Shown here: in pieces, positions 61,673 to 64,000 of the stretch | Numbering within the stretch: position 1 is the first letter of the stretch | Layout: each line of letters starts with the position of its first letter | Origin: Soonwooa sp023440705 | Lineage (GTDB): Bacteria > Bacteroidota > Bacteroidia > Flavobacteriales > Weeksellaceae | NCBI GenBank assembly: GCA_023440705.1 | Contig: JAEXRP010000100.1 | Span: forward strand, 1 to 64,000 | DNA length: 64,000 nucleotides | Reading direction: 5' to 3' | Notes under the pieces: model-generated | Seen by the model: the letters and a program-made list of their open reading frames with translations, nothing else | What the model was told of the DNA's origin: nothing | Databases searched by the model: none | Position numbers and translations under genes: made by a program

Positions 61673-63469
61673 TTAATCATTCAACTTCAAAACTGCCATA
61701 AATGCAGATTGAGGAACTTCTACACGACCAATTTGTTTCATTTTCTTTTTACCTTCTTTTTGTTTTTCAAGAAGTTTACGTTTTCTGGAAATATCACCAC
61801 CGTAACATTTTGCAGTAACATCTTTTCTCAAAGCTTTAATCGTTTCTCTTGCAATAATTTTAGCTCCTAAAGCTGCCTGAACTGCGATGTCAAATTGTTG
61901 TCTTGGAATCAACTCACGCAACTTTTCACACATTCTTTTACCAATATAATAAGCATTAGAATCGTGAATTAACGATGATAATGCATCTACCATATCTCCA
62001 TTAATAAGGATATCCATTTTCACCAACTTCGATGCGCGGAAACCAATCGGATGATAATCAAAAGATGCATAGCCTTTTGAAATAGATTTTAATCTATCAT
62101 AAAAGTCGAAAACAACTTCTGCCAACGGCATATTGAAAATTAACTCAACTCTGTCTGCCGTTAAGTAACTTTGGTTAACAATTTCGCCACGTTTTTCAAT
62201 ACAAAGCGTCATTACAGGTCCAACGAAATCAGATTTGGTGATGATCGAAGCTTTAATGTAAGGCTCTTCCACGCGATCCATCGTCATAGGATCCATCATT
62301 TCCGATGGGTTGTTGATTAAAATAGGAACCTCAGGTTCTTTTTTGGTATAACCGTGATACGACACGTTGGGAACGGTTGTTATCACGTTCATGTTGAACT
62401 CTCTATCCAAACGCTCTTGTACGATTTCCATGTGAAGCATTCCTAAGAATCCGCATCGGAAACCAAATCCTAAAGCCGCTGAACTTTCGGGTTCGAAAAC
62501 CAAAGACGCATCATTCAGACGAAGTTTTTCTAATGAAAATCTCAATTCTTCAAAATCCTCAGACTCGATCGGGTAGATACCTGCGAAAACCATTGGTTTT
62601 ACTTCTTCGAAACCGTCAATTGCTGCTGCTGCAGGGTTTTCAGTAGCGGTAATAGTATCACCAACTTTTACTTCGCGAGCATCTTTAATTCCAGAAATAA
62701 TGTAACCAACATCCCCGGTTTTAATTTCTTGTTTAGGCGCTTGTTTTAGTTTTAAAGTTCCTACTTCATCGGCATCGTAGGTTTTTCCTGTTGCCATGAA
62801 TTTTACTTTTTGCCCTTTTTTAATGCTTCCGTTAACCACTTTGAAGTAAGCTTCAATTCCACGGAATGGGTTATAAACAGAGTCGAAAATCAAAGCTTGA
62901 AGCGGCGCATCTGGCTCTCCCACTGGTGCTGGTATTCTCTCAACAATTTGCTCCAAAAGATGGTGAACGCCTTCTCCTGTTTTACCAGAAACTCTTAAAA
63001 CATCCTCATATTCGCAACCAATTAAATTCATGATTTCATCGGTTACTTCCTCTGGATTGGCAGATGGCAAATCGATTTTATTAAGAATCGGTATAATTGT
63101 TAAATCATTTTCTAAGGCTAAATAGAGGTTAGAAATGGTTTGTGCTTGGATGCTTTGGGCAGCATCAACAATCAATAAAGCACCTTCACAAGCTGCGATA
63201 GAGCGAGAAACTTCGTAAGAAAAATCTACGTGTCCTGGCGTATCGATAAGATTGAGAACATATTTTTCACCATTTAATTCGTAATCCATTTGGATGGCGT
63301 GAGATTTAATGGTGATTCCTCGTTCTTTTTCCAAATCCATATCATCCAAAGTCTGAGATTGTAACTCTCTTTGGGTTACGGTATTGGTATATTCTAAAAG
63401 TCTGTCTGCCAATGTACTTTTACCGTGATCGATATGTGCAATGATGCAGAAGTTTCTTATGTTTTTCAT
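61673..63469 (-). CDS. lepA: Elongation factor 4 (LepA)
   Basis: Ribosome-associated GTPase that back-translocates or assists translation under stress. The 598-residue length from MKNIRNFCIIAHIDHGKST is the family standard; an ATG ten codons upstream is in frame but would add a non-conserved extension. G1 AHIDHGKST, G2 KERGITI, G3 DTPGHVDFSYEV and G4 NKIDLPSA are present, and the LepA-specific C-terminus (FRASKLVKMDILINGDMVDALS region, KCYGGDISRKRKLLEKQKEGKKKMK region) follows. Confidence 0.98.
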   Translation of the reverse strand: MKNIRNFCIIAHIDHGKSTLADRLLEYTNTVTQRELQSQTLDDMDLEKERGITIKSHAIQMDYELNGEKYVLNLIDTPGHVDFSYEVSRSIAACEGALLIVDAAQSIQAQTISNLYLALENDLTIIPILNKIDLPSANPEEVTDEIMNLIGCEYEDVLRVSGKTGEGVHHLLEQIVERIPAPVGEPDAPLQALIFDSVYNPFRGIEAYFKVVNGSIKKGQKVKFMATGKTYDADEVGTLKLKQAPKQEIKTGDVGYIISGIKDAREVKVGDTITATENPAAAAIDGFEEVKPMVFAGIYPIESEDFEELRFSLEKLRLNDASLVFEPESSAALGFGFRCGFLGMLHMEIVQERLDREFNMNVITTVPNVSYHGYTKKEPEVPILINNPSEMMDPMTMDRVEEPYIKASIITKSDFVGPVMTLCIEKRGEIVNQSYLTADRVELIFNMPLAEVVFDFYDRLKSISKGYASFDYHPIGFRASKLVKMDILINGDMVDALSSLIHDSNAYYIGKRMCEKLRELIPRQQFDIAVQAALGAKIIARETIKALRKDVTAKCYGGDISRKRKLLEKQKEGKKKMKQIGRVEVPQSAFMAVLKLND

Positions 63470-63552
63470 GTATAATTCTTGTAATTTGCAAAAATACATT
63501 TTTTTTAGTTTTATTACTATTATATAGCATCGATTCCTAAATTATCACCAAT

Positions 63553-63661
63553 CGCGGCCGGGATAGAAGCGACATCCTTTGCCCGAAGTGAGGCGGCGCA
63601 GCGTAGCGCAGCCGTCCGAGCGAAGGGAAAAGATATAGCGGATAGCCCGAAATGTCCGCCA
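63553..63661. repeat. GC-rich structured intergenic repeat, copy B
   Basis: About 110 bases of G+C-rich sequence in an AT-rich gap. ATCCTTTGCCC can pair with GGGAAAAGAT, and GGCGGCGCA...GCGCAGCCGTC forms a strong inner hairpin. It shares several words with copy A at 54966-55084, but not the inner hairpin. It lies between the divergent lepA and superoxide dismutase genes. Confidence 0.65.
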
Positions 63662-63743
63662 AAAAAAATTTAGAACTCATAAAAACAATGTTAAAGAATT
63701 ATAAAATTGACGGCTTTATTCGAGGCTTCGCATATTATTTGAT

Positions 63744-63751
63744 TAAATTTG
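63744..63751 (+). promoter_or_regulatory. Candidate -7 box of the superoxide dismutase gene
   Basis: TAAATTTG is a full TAnnTTTG match, 37 bases before the ATG; no convincing -33 element was found. Confidence 0.45.
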
Positions 63752-63787
63752 GGCAACAATTGAACATTAACATAAAAAACAATTATT

Positions 63788-64000
63788 ATGGCTTTTGAAT
63801 TACCAAAATTAGGTTACGCATACGATGCTCTAGAACCAAACATCGATGCAAAAACAATGGAGATCCACTATACTAAGCACCACCAAGCTTATGTTGACAA
63901 TCTTAATAAAGCAATTGAAGGTACGGATCTAGAAGGTAAAACGATTGAGGAAATCTGCAAAATTGGCACTGACAAACCTGCAGTTAGAAATAATGGCGGT
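63788..64000 (+). CDS. Superoxide dismutase (Mn/Fe type), N-terminal part
   Basis: Disproportionates superoxide in the cytosol. The 71 visible codons show the N-terminal domain of the Fe/Mn family: ELPKLGYAYDALEPNIDAKT, then HYTKHHQAYVDNLN near residue 28 with the first metal-ligand His and the partner His-His pair, and NGG at the cut edge, where the second conserved stretch begins. The rest lies beyond the window. Metal preference cannot be told from this part. Confidence 0.95.
   Translation, partial: MAFELPKLGYAYDALEPNIDAKTMEIHYTKHHQAYVDNLNKAIEGTDLEGKTIEEICKIGTDKPAVRNNGG

Noticed and set aside
1..64000. CRISPR arrays, tRNA genes and riboswitches
   Set aside because: No evenly spaced short repeats, cloverleaf sequences or known riboswitch cores were noticed when reading both strands; short or degenerate ones could have been missed without a covariance search.

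Overview
This is an AT-rich chromosomal segment of a Bacteroidota (Flavobacteriia) bacterium, most like the Chryseobacterium group of the Weeksellaceae. The grounds are -7 boxes of the TAnnTTTG type upstream of many genes, a GLPGLI-family protein, DUF4271 next to hemD, a type IX secretion (T9SS) sorting domain, TonB-dependent receptors without TonB-box-type enteric context, and flavobacterial hypothetical families. No rRNA, tRNA, CRISPR array, transposase or prophage genes were seen. About 90 percent of the window is coding and most of it is housekeeping.

Layout. 0-5.6 kb: the minus-strand suf operon (sufA-sufB-sufC-sufD) for Fe-S cluster assembly, unusually interrupted by two S23-type four-helix-bundle ORFs, each bracketed by its own AT-rich inverted repeat. 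5.8-7.5 kb: a GLPGLI protein and a secreted alpha/beta hydrolase. 7.6-12.4 kb (minus): phospholipid synthesis (psd, cdsA), a LUD protein, then ftsH and rsfS. 12.5-16.5 kb: birA, an LptF/G permease, tgt, a small lipoprotein and a dolichol-phosphate-mannose-synthase-like glycosyltransferase. 16.6-20.5 kb: DUF4271, hemD, an S9 peptidase and a small unknown gene. 20.6-23.4 kb: a two-component system followed by a lipoprotein carrying a duplicated His/Cys motif. 23.4-25.2 kb: an SH3 protein and an L,D-transpeptidase-like protein.

25.3-28.6 kb is a probable metal (copper-type) locus: a Cys-rich secreted protein, a periplasmic HMA-domain protein and a TonB-dependent receptor with its own N-terminal HMA domain. 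Next comes a 6.8-kb AT-rich segment (28.6-35.4 kb) encoding a TPR histidine kinase, a LytTR response regulator, a free-standing T9SS sorting-domain protein and a 1023-residue surface protein; it is bracketed by two copies (50 of 51 bases identical) of one terminator sequence and looks like an insertion between the receptor gene and msrB.

35.5-46.7 kb: msrB, an acyl-CoA dehydrogenase, a DUF4349 lipoprotein, pgi, a methyltransferase, folD, queE, a polyprenyl-phosphate sugar transferase, mlaE/mlaF, a beta-barrel protein and a small membrane protein. 47.0-49.2 kb: a long YadA-head-like surface protein gene split by an in-frame TAA. 49.4-53.1 kb: an NAD-related locus (NrtR-type regulator, TonB-dependent receptor, NadR) with shared palindromic candidate operators at both promoters. 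53.2-57.8 kb: M14 and M1 peptidases and coaX. 57.9-63.5 kb (minus): a DEAD/DEAH helicase with predicted membrane segments, tadA, a TonB-C-like protein and lepA. The window ends inside a superoxide dismutase gene. Two GC-rich structured intergenic repeats (about 55.0 and 63.6 kb) stand out against the AT-rich background.

All family assignments come from reading motifs by eye; no database search was possible. The items most worth following up are the IVS-like S23 elements inside the suf operon, the terminator-bracketed island, the operator set of the NAD locus and the membrane-segment helicase.
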